Below are positions 44,795-56,221 of a stretch of 64,000 bases of DNA, piece after piece (the stretch's first letter is position 1; the number at the start of each line of letters is the position of its first letter). Below the pieces are notes generated by a model that saw only the letters and a list, made by a program, of their open reading frames with translations, had not been told where the DNA came from and did no database searches. The stretch is taken from contig JAMWFC010000085.1 in the NCBI GenBank assembly GCA_027475525.1, positions 372,001-436,000 on the forward strand, written 5' to 3'. This stretch comes from Macrolepiota albuminosa (taxonomy: Eukaryota; Basidiomycota; Agaricomycetes; Agaricales; Agaricaceae). Made by a program: the position numbers and the translations under genes.

Positions 44795-46250
44795 ATTGGT
44801 GGGAGTTGAATCCCCAGTGAGTCCAGAGGCAGGAGTTATGCCCTTGTGGCTGTCTGTGGGGTCTTCAGCCCCAGAGGGACTGGGGCTTGTCCGGGTGAGC
44901 GTCGTGGAATTTCCGGAGCTTGTCAGGGGCGTTCTTCAGGTTTGCCTGGGGTTTCCAGATGTCGTCTTCTGGTCCATAGCCCGCCCATCATACGAGGTAG
45001 TTCAGTCGCCCCCAAATGATTCAGGAGTTGAGGATGCTGTCTACTTCATAGTGGTACTTGTTGTCTACTTTGAAAGGGGGGGCCGATTGGGGCATTGCCT
45101 GGGGAAGGGGTCCAGGGCATGCTTTTCAAGGAGTCAGACATGGAACACAGAGTGTAGTCCTTTGAGTCCCGGAGGTAGGTCAAGCTGATAGGGGTGAGAG
45201 GATACCTTCTGGACAATCTTGAAGGGGCCGAAGTGCTTGTGATCAAGTTTTATGGAGGGGCGCAGAGTCTGGAGGTTGCATTGGTCGAGCCAAACTAGGG
45301 TTCTGGGAGACCAGTCAGGTGTGGGCTCCCACCAGGAGTCAGCATGCTTGGAGTAGGCCTTATTAGCAATGTCGACTTCACTCTGGAGAAATTTATGGAG
45401 GTCCTGGAGGTCCTGGGCCACTTTGTGGGCAGCGTGGGCTGAAATATCCCAGAGGGACAGGGTTAACCAGGGGTGGTATCCCTTGTTTGCGAAGAAGGGG
45501 GACACCCCGGTGGTGGAGTGGAGGTGTTGTTGTAAGTGAACTCGGCGAGGAGGAGCTTGGCACGCCAGTCGTTCTGAAGATAGTTGACGTAGATCTGGAG
45601 GTACTGTTCAAGAGTCTGGTTGACATGTTTGGTTTGGCCATCAGTCTCCAGGTGGTAGGCAGTCAATAGGTTGGTCCGGATGCTGAGAGCCTTGCACAGG
45701 GACATTCAGAACTTTGAGACAAAGAGGGGCCCTTGGTCAGAGACTATGTCATCAGGCAGTCCATGCTTCAAGAACATGTGCTTGAGGAAGAGCCAGGCAA
45801 ACTTCGGAGTGTTGTCAGTGGTGTGGCACAGGATGAAGATGGCCTGCTTAGTGAGTCTGCAGACAATGACGAGAATGGCATTGTACCCTTCCGACTCTGG
45901 GAGCTTGACAATGTGATCCATGGAGATGGATGACCATGGGTGTCTTTCTATGGGCAGTGGCTTGAGGAGTCCATAGGGGTGGTGTTGGAGGACCTTGGCC
46001 TGGAGGCAGGGCTTGCATGCTTGGACATACCAGGTGACGTCCTTTTTCATCCCTGGCCAGAAGTAAGTGCAGGAGATAAGTTGGAGTGTTTTACGGATTC
46101 CCAGGTGTCCTCGGAGCTTGTAGTCATGGTGCTGCCGGAGGATGTCAAGGCGTACGTGTTTGTAGTCTGGAGCATAGATGTGGCCATCCCAGAAAAGCAC
46201 TTTGCTATCCAGGGAGAGGGTGAAAGAGGGGTTGGGGGATTGTCCATCGG
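44795..46250 (-). pseudogene. Gypsy-D integrase and chromodomain
   Basis: Zinc domain HLGIRKTLQLI...TYFWPGMKKDVTW...CKPCLQAK (about 46010-46110). Core: Asp in SISMDHIVKLPES, Asp in DDIVSDQGPLF; the Glu site reads DGQTKHVNQ where QTERVNQ is usual, so the third catalytic residue is Lys. C-terminal PFKIVQKVSSHPYQLDLPPG, VFHV, then a chromodomain remnant (KYHYEVDSILNS, YGPEDDIW) with stops at about 45025 and 44990. This copy keeps the core that Gypsy-A has lost. Confidence 0.8.
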
Positions 46251-46950
46251 AGGGGTTGTTCTGGGGGTCGTGCTGGGCGAAGTAGTTGTCTCAGGGGGCG
46301 TCTTGTACCTGTCTCAGGATGCCTTCTTTGTTTAAAATTAGTACCATGTTCAGGTGTTCAGGAGAGATTACTACATGGTGGTTGAAGGCATTCTGTTTGG
46401 CTTTGAAGGATTTCTTGGAGTAGACATCAGGTCATTGGGTGAGGGCATCGGGCTTGGCTCTGAGTTGTCCAGGGCAATAGTAGATGGTAAAATTGTACTC
46501 TGAGAGGACTTCGGACCACCAGGCCTGTTGGTGACTGAGGAGCTTGATGGTCATGAAGTACTGCAGGTTGGTGTGGTCCAAGTAGACTTGGATCCAGTGA
46601 GGGGTACCTTCGAGGTAGGCCCGCCACTGCTTGAAGGCTTTGACGATTGTGAGGAGTTCCTTGTTGTAGATGTCGTAGTTGAGCTCTGCCAGGATCATCG
46701 ATCAAGTGTAGAAAGCCATGGGTCAGAGTTCCTGGTTGTCTGGATCCATCTGGGAGAGGATGTTGGCGATAGCATAGTTGGAGGCATCACATTCCAGGAT
46801 GACTGGGAGGGTGGAGTTGTAGTGCCAGAGAATCAGAGCTGAGGTGAAAGCTTCTTTGAGCAGTGCAAACACACTTTGGCACTTACTGTCCCAGTTTTAC
46901 GGGGTGTTCTTCCAAGTGAGTTGGTTGAGGAGCTTGGTGATCCCAGAGTA
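46251..46950 (-). pseudogene. Gypsy-D RNase H
   Basis: LECDASNYAIANILSQMD, LNYDIYNKELLTIVKAFKQW, YLDHTNLQYFMTIK and YNFTIYYCPGQLRAKPDAL on minus. The RNase H Asp residues remain; stops at about 46730, 46690 and 46437. Continues from the RT thumb beyond the solo LTR at 46951. Confidence 0.78.
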
Positions 46951-47697
46951 TGTCAGGCTCTGCTGAGTCGGGGGCTTTCTGGGAAAGCAACGCCCTTACA
47001 AGGCGGACTTGATCTACAGATACTTAAGTGTCTGGAACTCCAGGGCTAGGACTCTGGGGTTCAAGACGTGAACAGGGGGTTCTCCCAGGAAAGGGGACTT
47101 GATTCGGGAGTTTTGAGATCAGAGGCTGTGAGCTGAGTAGGGGTCGAGTCAAGAACCGGAGGTTCTAAGACGAGACCGGGTTAATAAAGTGTAAGTTGCG
47201 AAGTGCATACCAAACTCAGAGCATGCGGTTATTCAAGCATGCCAGTCAAAGCATGCCAGTTAGTGTGTACCAGTCAAGCAAAGGGCACGCAACAATTCAA
47301 GTTAATATCAAGACTAGCGAATACAACAGGGAACTACGCTATAAGTACTACAGGGCCGGGTTTGGGTCTTCAGGGTTCTGGGGTGTCTGGGATAAGTTCC
47401 AGGAGGCATTGAGTAGTGGGAGGGGGACTGTATACTGGGATTGCACGTGTGAGGTGCACAATCAATTGGCGTGGAGAGAATCATGATGCATGATGCGTGA
47501 TGGCCTGGAAGCAGGTAGCGTGATCTGATTGTTGATTGTGGTTTGATGGCGGTTGATCCTGGGGTCCGTGATGCAGGTTGCCAGGGTGCTGATGGCAGCC
47601 TTTGATGTGTGTGATGGCAGTGTTGGTAGTCATGATGGCAGGGCACATTTGTAGGGTCAGAGAGAGGGTCCTGGATGGGGTTCTGGGGGTCATGACA
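46951..47697 (-). mobile_element. Solo LTR, family B (minus)
   Basis: 747 bp; on minus TGTCATGACCCCC...AGCCTGACA. Exact target duplication GAGTA at 46946-46950 and 47698-47702. Splits RT/RNase H of Gypsy-D. Confidence 0.9.
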
Positions 47698-47953
47698 GAG
47701 TAGTTGTCGATGAAGCGCCGGTAGAAGTTCGTGAAGCTGAGGAAGGATTGTACCTCTTTGACGTGCTTTAGAGGGGGCCAGTTGAGAATGGCTTCAACCT
47801 TCAAGGGGTCCATGCAAACTATGTCTAGAGTGACAATAACTCCGAGGTACTCAACCTCTGTGGTGTGGAACGAGCACTTCTCCAGTTTCACATGGAAGTT
47901 GTGGCTTTGGAGTCGTTTGAGGACCTGTCAGACATGGATGCAATGTTTGTCAA
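47698..47953 (-). pseudogene. Gypsy-D RT thumb fragment
   Basis: Minus strand [19 protein letters not shown], then VEAILNWPPLKHVKEVQSFLSF and NFYRRFIDNYSVM. Lies between two solo LTRs. Confidence 0.75.
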
Positions 47954-48779
47954 TGTCACGACCCCTCCCCTCCGGGCCCACCCCGGGACACCCCCGGAAC
48001 ACCCTCCGGGACCCTCCCTCCGACCCCACAGGACACGACCCCTCCCCTCCGGGCCCACCCCGGGACACCCCCGGAACACCCTCCGGGACCCTCCCTCCGA
48101 CCCCACAGGACACACCCCGCCATCACGACCGCCGACACCGCCATCACGCGCATCAAGGACCGCCATCAGCCATCACCAGCCCCGATCAACGATCAGATCA
48201 CGCGACTTGTGCCGGCCATCACGCATCACGCATCACGGCTCCATCCGTGCCAATTGATCGCACGCCCCACACGCGCGATCCCGGTATACAGCCCCTGCCG
48301 CTACTCAATAGCCCCCGGAACCCATTCCAGACATCCCGGAACCCCGAGACCCGGCCCCGTAGTACTTATAGTGTAGCTCCCTGTTGTATTCAGTAGTCTT
48401 GATATTACATACTTTGCATACTGTTACTTTGGATATTGCGTGCCCTCTGCTTGACTGGTACGCCTTGTTTGGTACGCTTCGACTGGCACGCCTTAGTATT
48501 TGCGTGCTCTAAGCTTTGGTACGCACTTCGCGACTCTTAAGTTACTAACTTGGTCTCGTCTTAGAACCTCCGGTTCACGACTCGACCCCCTCTAACTCTC
48601 AGCCACCCCCAACCCACAACTCCCGGACTCTAGTCCCCTCTCCCGGGATTACCCCTGTCCTCGTCTTGAACCCCGGAGTCCTAGCCCCGGAGTTCCAGAC
48701 ACCCGGGTATCCGTAGATCAAGTCCGCATCGTAAGGGCGTCGCTTTCCCGGAAAGCCCCCGATTCAGCGGAACCTGACA
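47954..48779 (+). mobile_element. Solo LTR, family B (plus)
   Basis: TGTCACGACCCC...GGAACCTGACA; 826 bp, 749 without the 77-bp copy. Exact duplication GTCAA at 47949-47953 and 48780-48784. Best-preserved family B LTR of the window. Confidence 0.92.
47957..48110. repeat. 77-bp tandem copy 21
   Basis: Copies 47957-48033 and 48034-48110, at the start of the family B LTR. Confidence 0.9.
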
Positions 48780-49400
48780 GTCAAGGGAATCAAAGTAGAT
48801 CAGGATGTTGTCCAGGTAAACAATGACAAATACATTATTCATGTCATGGAAAATGTCATTCATGAACTCATGTCCCAGGGCGATGCGGACGTTGTTGTAG
48901 CCGGAGCGGAGGTCGATCTTCATGTAAACCTTGGCACTGCAGAGTTGATCGACCAGATTGCCAATGAGTGGTAGCGGGTAGCGGTTCTTCTTGGTGATCT
49001 TATTGAGTCCCCGGTAGTCGACGCAGAGTCAGAGCGAACCGTCCTTCTTCTTGGCAAATAGAACTGGGGCTCCGGCGGTAGAGGCAGAGGGTCAGATGAA
49101 TCCCTTACCGAGCATTTCATTGAGGTAGTCCTTGAGGGCCCGGAGTTCGACTTCCAACATGTTGTACACCTTGCCGAAAGGGGGGGCGGCTCCTTTCTTG
49201 AGGTCGATAATATGGTCATAAGGGCGGTGAGGGGGAATCTCCTTGGCATCTCCTTCGGAGAATACGTCAGCAAACTCGTGATACTCCAGGGGAACTACTT
49301 CTTGGAAGATCTGCTCCTCGGTCTTCTTTTCCGGGGGGATAGCGTCCCCTTGTAGATGTTCTTCTGGGAGAGATGGCGAGGTGTGTAGCTGAAACGTGGG
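48780..49400 (-). pseudogene. Gypsy-D reverse transcriptase
   Basis: HEFADVFSEGDAKEIPPHRPYDH, EMLGKGFIRPS, AKKKDGSL then [21 protein letters not shown]. The next residues are FMNDIFHDM: about 34 residues (TAFRTQYG...SPATFQ in Gypsy-A) are deleted in frame. The catalytic box is [12 protein letters not shown], with Asn for the second Asp. Inactive. Confidence 0.8.
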
Positions 49401-50560
49401 GGTTCCGTCCTTCATGAGGCGGGCGAAGGGGGCGGCTCCAATGATCCTAATGTCAAGTGCATTCAGGTTGATCGGGATCACGGATGCATTGGCCGGAGTG
49501 GGTGTGATGTGTGTCTGAGACCAGCCCGGATAGTTCGGCCCCTTGTACCTGTTCCGAGGAATGTTTGGGGGTCGATCAGGGGCTTTGCGGGCTCGGACAG
49601 GCGTGGGTGGTGTATGCATGGGGCACGGCTGTTGTCCTGGGGGTGTCAGGCATCGGGTCGCTCCTCAGAGCCCAGAGGTGCACGGCGGTTGAGGGGTGGT
49701 CTTTGGGTCCCAGGAAGGTCATGGTGAGCATCCTTCAATCGATGTCGGGGTTCGTGTCACGTAGCCAGGATAGTCCCAGCACCATCAGAGTCGATTCATG
49801 AAGTCGTGTGACCAGGAAGTTGGAGGTAAACTCGTAGTTGTTGTCCAGGGTCACACGTCCCAAGTGAGACCTCTAGATGGGGCCGGAGGAGGAGGGGGTG
49901 CCATCAAGGTGTTGCAGGTGAAGGGGCTGGTCGAGAGAGTCATGGGGAAGGTCAAGGGCATCGCTGATGAAAACTCCGGTGGCTCCACTGTCGATGAGGG
50001 CCGATATCAGTCCCGGGGCGCCGTCCAGCCTGGCATTGATGATGAAGGATCAGGACAAGCAGGACTGGAGCCCATCCAGGGGGTCCTTCGGGGTAGGGTC
50101 TAGAGAGCGGGGGATGTCAAAGGGGAGTTGCTGGTCGTCGGGTGTCGGGTCCCAGGTCAGACAAAGGGTAAGATGTCGCCAATTGATGCAGGGGTTGGTG
50201 TCTCAGAGCCATGGGAGCCCTAAGACCAGAGGTGTGGAAGAGTGGAGTTTGGTTATCAATATCCAGAGGGTATGAGTCTGTCTGTTGGCGAAGGTAACGG
50301 GCATATGCACAAAGTGAGTGATGTCCCCCGCCATAGAGGCATCTCCGTCGAAGAGGCAGAGTCGCACCGGGACTGGGAGCCGCTGAGCAGGTTCCAGGGC
50401 TAAGGTAGATAATGCCTCATCAATGAAGTTGTCTGTGGCACCACTGTTGACGAGGGTGTTAAGGGGGATTCCAGAGGGTGTGAGGCGGGTTTTGAGGAGG
50501 AGGGAGTGCAAGGAGTGGGAGGGTAGGCAAGCCGTGAGGGTGTCCTGTGTGAGGGTCATG
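49401..50560 (-). pseudogene. Gypsy-D tandem retropepsin domains
   Basis: Two homologous protease domains in one frame. First (about 50200-50480): TLVNSGATDNFIDEALS...ILITKLHSSTPLVLGLPWL. Second (about 49680-50050): ALIDSGATGVFISDALDL...RLHESTLMVLGLSWLRDTNPDI. The first has Asn and the second Asp at the active site. Gypsy-A shows the same pair. Retropepsins normally act as dimers of one-domain chains, so a fused pair could fold as a single-chain enzyme. Stop at about 49875. Confidence 0.72.
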
Positions 50561-51577
50561 GAATGAAGATGGGAAACCAGGGCGGAGAAGACATCGGAGT
50601 TGATTCTGCAATTTAGGGCGTCTTCCGGGTCTAAATTGCCAAATCGTTTTCCGAATACTTGTAGGTGGCGTCCTCTCCCTCAAAGGTCCAGGTGGCGTGC
50701 CCCATAACCTGCCGTTGGGGGCACTCAGAAATGAAATGGTCTTTTTCACCACAGAGTATGCAAACGCCCTCCCTTCTTCGTCATTCCTGCACATCCTTCG
50801 AAACCTCAATCCAGGGTCGTCCCCTTTTCTGGAGCTGGTTGGCCCAGAGGGCCTCCTTGTCCCATTTGTCAGCAAAGTCAGGATACTCGGAGTCTTCTGG
50901 GGGTTCCTCGGGGCTTGGCACGTTGCCCGGGTCACTGGCAGCCACGGCGGCGTTGAGTTGGGCCTGGGGGTGGACGCCGCTGCTGGGGTTAGTATTGGGT
51001 GGACCGCAACTCACCAGGGGTCAGCTGCCAGAGAATGCGGGGAGACCGGGGTTTTAGATTTGGGGGTTGGGGTTTTTGCCGGAGGGCTATGGGGGTCCTC
51101 CCCTAGGGTTTCAGGGGGCTCAGGAGTTTGAATACTTGCTGCGGTCTTCCCAGTAGTGTTGGTCGATCTGCATGATGAGGGCCTTGTATCCATCGTAGGA
51201 GGGTTGTTTCAGGGCGAGTCAGAGGACGTCCTTGATGTGTTGTGGCAGTGTGCAGCGGAGGGCATACCAGAGGGCGCTGTAATTCCAACCTGTCTCATAA
51301 GCTTCCTTCTCAAAACGTACGATGAAGGTGGTGAAGCGTTCTTCAGAGTGCATCCGGAGGTTGAAGAGATTGTCCTTGGCCTCAGCCACAGTGTCGTAGA
51401 TCCCGAACTTCCTGGAGAACTCTTTGACAAAGGCTTGCCAGCGAGAGAGTGCCAGGTTGTTGGGGTCGAACTGGATGAGGGCCGTGTAGTGGTCGAAGGC
51501 GATCTCCTGGAGGTACGAGGCGGCAAAGGCCATCTGGGAGCTGTCAACCTGAAAAGTGAGTGGCTTCGCCTGAAACA

Positions 51578-51731
51578 TGTTAAGACATTGGGTGAGGAAT
51601 GTACGCCATTTTTGGGGGTCCCAGCCCGTGAATGCATTGGGCTTTTGAATGTCCTGTTAAGACATTGGGTGAGGAATGTACGCCATTTTTGGGGGTCCCA
51701 GCCCGTGAATGCATTGGGCTTTTGAATGTCC
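51578..51731. repeat. 77-bp tandem copy 22
   Basis: Copies 51578-51654 and 51655-51731. In the capsid start (FTGWDPQKW repeated). Confidence 0.9.
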
Positions 51732-51834
51732 AGATGTCCTTCGCGGACGAGGGCATCGCGAGTGTCATCCAGTCCAGTAATATTGCGGAAAGGGGGGCCG
51801 GCATTGTAGTAGTAATAATGGTTACCCCCCCCTC

Positions 51835-51988
51835 CTTGTGGAGGAAAGGCACCGAGGGCAGGACCCCACCTGCCTGGAGGGCCTCCTCCAGGTGGCTCAC
51901 CTGGGGGTCCACTTGTGGAGGAAAGGCACCGAGGGCAGGACCCCACCTGCCTGGAGGGCCTCCTCCAGGTGGCTCACCTGGGGGTCCA
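51835..51988. repeat. 77-bp tandem copy 23
   Basis: Copies 51835-51911 and 51912-51988. In the gag linker. Confidence 0.9.
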
Positions 51989-53104
51989 TGCCTGGGAGGC
52001 CTGTTGTCTCAGATGGGTTCACTCTGACCAGGGGGAGGCCCGGGTCTCCACGCAGGGGGTGGCAGAGGTGGGGGGCCTGGGGTTCGGCTGGGGGAGGCGG
52101 AGGCGGTCAGGGAGGATTCAGTGGTGTTGGGTCAGTCTGAGGAGGGCCAGGTGCTGGGTCAGGTGCCGGGTTGCGCGGGGCACGTTCAACCCAGGAAAGT
52201 CACGCTTGCATCAGAGGCCATGGGGGGTTCCGCAGGTCGAAGTGGACGGGGGGTCATGGCGGAAGTTGGGCTCCAGAGGGGCCGGGGCTGTCATGGGAGG
52301 CGGCGCCAGGGCAGTCGTGGGCGTGGGCGCAGGGCGTTGTTTGTTGTTGCCACGCGTGAGCTCGTCAATGTAGCACAGCGTGTCATCCGTGTTAGGGGTG
52401 TCCACCCAGGGTCTACTGGAGGTTGTCGGGAGCGGGAATCAGGCGTTGTCCATTTGTGGATGCGGTTCCAGGGGTCTCTGGGGCTGTCCCCAGGTCTCGA
52501 AGGTGCTAAGAACAGAGTTAGCCCTACGGCAAGTCGACAAGCCTACTATGCGGGCAGCGGGCTGATCGAATAGCCCTCCTATCGGGTTGAGGGACCGTAG
52601 TATGGCTGAGGCATTTTGTTGCTCTTCCCATTGTTGTTGCTCTGGAGTAGGGACTGCGGGAGCTGCCGGGGCTGGTTCTGGGGGTTCCCGCTGGATGTGA
52701 ATCGAGCAGCCCGGGTCTGTGGGGTCGTTGAGGGGTCAAGAGGAGGGGGACACATGGACTTTGTCGAGCAGTTGTTGCAATTCTTCGTGGAGGATCGTGT
52801 TACGTCTATACTTTACCATAGTCTGCTCTGGGAGTTCTCCTCGTGTGAGGCGATCCCTGGATTTGACCAAGCAATGGGCCTAGTCTTCCGGAGTGCCTGC
52901 AAAGTTGTTGTGTCCGAATTCTGTGAGTAGCGCCCTTGCCCGTTGCGCGAAGTCCTCTGGCAAGATCCTGAGCGAGCAGAGCACTTTGTTCCGTTGCTGT
53001 TCGTAGTTCTTGAGACGTCATTGTCCCATTGGCAAGGGAGGAGTCCGAGCGGGTGGGGCGGCGGTCAGGTAGTGTCGAGGGGGATAGTCGTAGTTGAGAG
53101 GTCT

Positions 53105-53258
53105 CCGGGGTTGGGGGGCAGGGCACTGGTAACCATAATAGGGGGTGGGTGCAAAGGGGCCCTCGCTGGGGGGTACTGGGCCCGGGGTTGGGGGGCAGGG
53201 CACTGGTAACCATAATAGGGGGTGGGTGCAAAGGGGCCCTCGCTGGGGGGTACTGGGC
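53105..53258. repeat. 77-bp tandem copy 24
   Basis: Copies 53105-53181 and 53182-53258. In the proline-rich gag N-terminal part. Confidence 0.9.
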
Positions 53259-53583
53259 GAGGTCCACTGGAAACTGGTGTCTCCGGCAGGCCTCCAGGGA
53301 TGCTCCAGTATGAGGGGACCTCCACAGGTTGCGCCATGGCTAGATTGGGCGGAGGAGCTCAGCTGGCTGAGAGCCCCAGATCATAGAGAGATAGGTCAGG
53401 GGCCCAGTGGCGGTGGAGGTATTGGGGTTCGTATGAGAGAGGTGGATAGGCGGGGCAGGGGGTCTGTGCAGAGTAGTGATCGGGGACTGGGCGCCCATAA
53501 GGGTCGGTCTGGTAGCCCATGGGGTAGTAGGTATGAGTATACGTAGCCATCAAGAACGGTGTAAGGAGGGAGTCTTGATATTA

Positions 53584-54426
53584 TGTCAGGTTCCGCTGAG
53601 TCAGGGGCTTTCCGGGAAAGCAACACCCTTACAATGCGGACTTGATCTACGGATACTCGGGTGTCTGGGACTCTGGGGTTCAAGACGCGGACAGGGGTGA
53701 TCCTGGAAGAGGGGACTTGATCCGGGGGTTTTGGGTTTCGGGTAGCTGAGGGTTGGGTGGGTGTCGAGTCATGAACCGGGGGTTCTAAGACGAGACCGGA
53801 TTAACAAATTATAAGTCGCGAAGTGTGTACCAATCTTAGAGCATGCGATTATTCAAGCGTGCCAGTCAAAGCGTGCCAGTCAGTGCGTACCAGTCAAGCA
53901 GAGGGCACACAACAATTCAAGTTAATATCAAGACTAGCCCAGTCAAAGCGTGCCAGTCAGTGCGTACCAGTCAAGCAGAGGGCACACAACAATTCAAGTT
54001 AATATCAAGACTAGCGATTACAACAGGGGGCTACACTATAAGTACTACGGAGTTGGGCCTGGGTTCCTGAGGTTTCGGTGTGTCTGGGATAAGTTCTGGG
54101 GTCATTGAGTAGCGGGAGGGGGACTGTATACCGGGATCGTGCATGTGGGGCACACGATCAATTGGCACGGAGTGAGCCATGATGCGTGATGCGTGATGGC
54201 CTGGAAGCAGTTGCTGCAATCCAGTCATGATTGGGGGTTGATGGCGGCTGATCCTGGATCCATGATGCATGGTTGCCAGGGTGCCGGGTGATGGCGGTCC
54301 TTGATGCACATGATGGCAGTGTCGGTAGCTGTGATGGCGGGGCACGTCCTGCGGGGTCAGAGGGAGGGTCCCAGATGGGATTCTGGGGGTGTCTCGGGGT
54401 GGATCTGGAGGGGAGGGGTCATGACA
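53584..54426 (-). mobile_element. Gypsy-D 5' LTR (family B)
   Basis: On minus TGTCATGACCCCTCCCC...AACCTGACA; 843 bp, 766 without the 77-bp copy. Followed on minus by TAATATCAAGACTCCC and the gag ATG region, as a 5' LTR should be. No target duplication at its outer edge, which abuts another element's gag. Confidence 0.8.
53862..54015. repeat. 77-bp tandem copy 25
   Basis: Copies 53862-53938 and 53939-54015, in the Gypsy-D 5' LTR. Confidence 0.9.
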
Positions 54427-54796
54427 GGTTGTGTGGGCTGGGGCTAGGGTGTGAACGGTCTTCTGCTGGTGGGGGGTAGGGCAGCCCTCCAGGAGGTCTC
54501 AGATAGTCTTTCAGGGATGACTCAATAGGACCTGGCTGTGGCGGGGGTGTTGGCATACATCCACCAGTCCGGGGATTGCAGAAACTGGCTGATGGAGGGT
54601 CCGTAGACAGCCCTGCTAGAGTCGGAGGCCCAAAACCTTGGTGCTGGGTAGGCTTCGGGGGGCAGAGGAGGGTAGGTGGGTTGGGGGGTGCTATGGTGGT
54701 AATTTTTGGGTATCAGGTGACTGTACACGTTGACCTGGTAGCCGGCAGGATAGTATGCAGACATCGAGAACAGGATAAGAGGGAGTCTTGATATTA
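54427..54796 (-). pseudogene. Second gag N-terminus (family C element)
   Basis: Frame 54522-54764 starts MSAYYPAGYQVNVYSHLIPK and resembles the Gypsy-D gag start (YYPMGYQTDPYGRPVP). Preceded on minus by the same TAATATCAAGACTCCC leader. Cut at 54427 by the Gypsy-D LTR. Confidence 0.7.
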
Positions 54797-55542
54797 TGTC
54801 AGGTTCTGCTGACGACAGGGGCTTCCAACTGCAAGCAGGTCCTTACTAGGCAGACTCAACGTCTATGGATAACTCCAGGGGCTGAGGGTGCGCTCCAGGA
54901 GTAGCTGGCAGGGCTCTGGTAGTGCTCCGGGGTGTACACAAAGAGCCAGTGGTGGGGCTGGTGGAGGTGGAGTTCTGGGCTGAGTCTAAGACACGACAAA
55001 GTGGAGGTGGAGCTGGAAGATAGAGAGACACTGAGAGAAAGGATCGAGAATGATCTGAGACCGGGAGACAGAAGAGAAGAGAAAGTGAGACTTAAGACCA
55101 GGAGACTGAGTAGAAGGGAAACAAGTAGATTCAGCAAGTAGATAGATGAACAAGCATAGAGATGAGAATTATAGCAATATCAAGACTACTGTGATGGACG
55201 ACTGGCTACTAACTATATACCCATGGTGGCTAAAGTCCAGGGTGTCTGGGTGAGCTCCAGGGCTAGACTCCATGTGGTCATGCCTGTGCGTTGTATTGTC
55301 TGGATGCGAGTCCTGTGTGGCATATTGTCCGGGTATGGGTGTGGCATCGGGGGAATTGGTCAGGGCCCATTGGTTGGGGGATGGTGGAATGCTGGGGCAA
55401 TTGTGGGAGTGGAGCTTGTAGACAGGCACTGGGGTTGGTCACTTGGTTGAATGGCGAGGGTGGGGTGTCAGGGCTTGCGTGTTGTGGCATGTCAGGGTTT
55501 GCATGGTGTGTCAGGCTTTGCGTGGTGTGTTGGGTTGTGACA
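54797..55542 (-). mobile_element. LTR, family C, with internal sequence on both sides
   Basis: 746 bp; minus TGTCACAACCC...AACCTGACA. Its inner side carries leader plus gag start. Its outer side (55543 onward) carries the PPT and about 50 bp of the 3' internal end seen at 42674. So this LTR joins the 3' end of one element to the 5' end of another. Confidence 0.75.
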
Positions 55543-56221
55543 TCACCCCTCTCTTAGCACTGAGACCCTACAAAGTGTTGGTGGCTATTCAGCCAACTGT
55601 ACTCCTTCTTTTTATACCCTCAAATTAGAGCATGGAGCATCACTCAGCTTTTATTGTAGCATGTGTAATTTCTTAGGTGCTATGTGGTCCTTTTCTTATT
55701 GCTAAGATGCCAAGTCTTAATTGATTAGCCTTTTTTGTTATCTTCTTTTACTATCTCCTTTTGATTGTGTCTTCTCTGTTTGATTGCTGGAGCTATTTTT
55801 AGAGCTCTTTTATGTAATATAGTCTTATTTTGTTGCTTCCTGCTTTTTGCTGTCTTTTTCTATGCTTTGCTTTTGCTTTTCTGCTTTCTTACTGCCCTCT
55901 GACCTGTTTCCCTCTTGTTCTGACATACATAAATTTAACTTTGTATGTCATATCACCAACAATGAAGAAGCATGAGAATTTAGCATTCTTTAGTACATTG
56001 ATGCTGCAAATGTATTGGTTGTGTTGCAGTTTTGTTGGTTCAGCTGCAGCTAAAGTAATAAATTCTCTACATTTTGGCTGACTTTCTTCTAAAGCACAAA
56101 GATAGTAGTGTGCCTGTAAAAAGGCTTGCCTGAAGTTGACTGCAGGAATATCAACTTCTAAACCTTGTTCAAATTCTAAGAGATGCATAGATACAAGAAG
56201 CTTTGACTCTTCAGTCAGAGT
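55543..56221. other. Element end, then AT-rich sequence
   Basis: About 50 bp of family C 3' internal sequence, then unrelated T-rich DNA. The minus frame 55889-56188 (99 codons) has no motif I know. Confidence 0.4.

Larger units (their letters stand above)
50561..53560 (-). pseudogene. Gypsy-D gag
   Basis: N-terminus at 53359-53553 (MMATYTHTYYPMGYQTDPYG), Tyr/Pro-rich. A long proline-rich linker follows (to about 52000). Capsid helices at 51219-51640: FTGWDPQKWRTFLTQCLN, FAASYLQEIAFDHYTALIQ, FVKEFSRKFGIYDTVAEAK, YETGWNYSALWYALR. Zinc knuckle CILCGEKDHFISEC at about 50720-50765 (CX2CX4HX4C). Three 77-bp copies (51578, 51835, 53105) break the frame, so intactness cannot be judged. The plus-strand open frames here are shadows. 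Confidence 0.75.
42674..53583 (-). mobile_element. Gypsy-D: decayed chromovirus on minus
   Basis: Reads right to left: gag (53.55-50.6 kb), two protease domains, RT, RNase H, integrase, chromodomain (44.9 kb), antisense gene, PPT. Interrupted by solo LTRs at 47954 (plus) and 46951 (minus). Many stops. Its 5' LTR is 53584-54426; the LTR at its 3' end belongs to a different subfamily (C), so the ends may come from two elements. Confidence 0.8.

Noticed and set aside
47731..48396. Plus-strand ORF of 221 codons
   Set aside because: Runs through a solo LTR and its 77-bp copy; Pro-rich LTR translation, not a gene.
51632..52573. Plus-strand ORFs up to 152 codons over Gypsy-D gag
   Set aside because: Shadows of the proline-rich gag linker; Gly/Arg-rich composition is that of reversed Pro codons.
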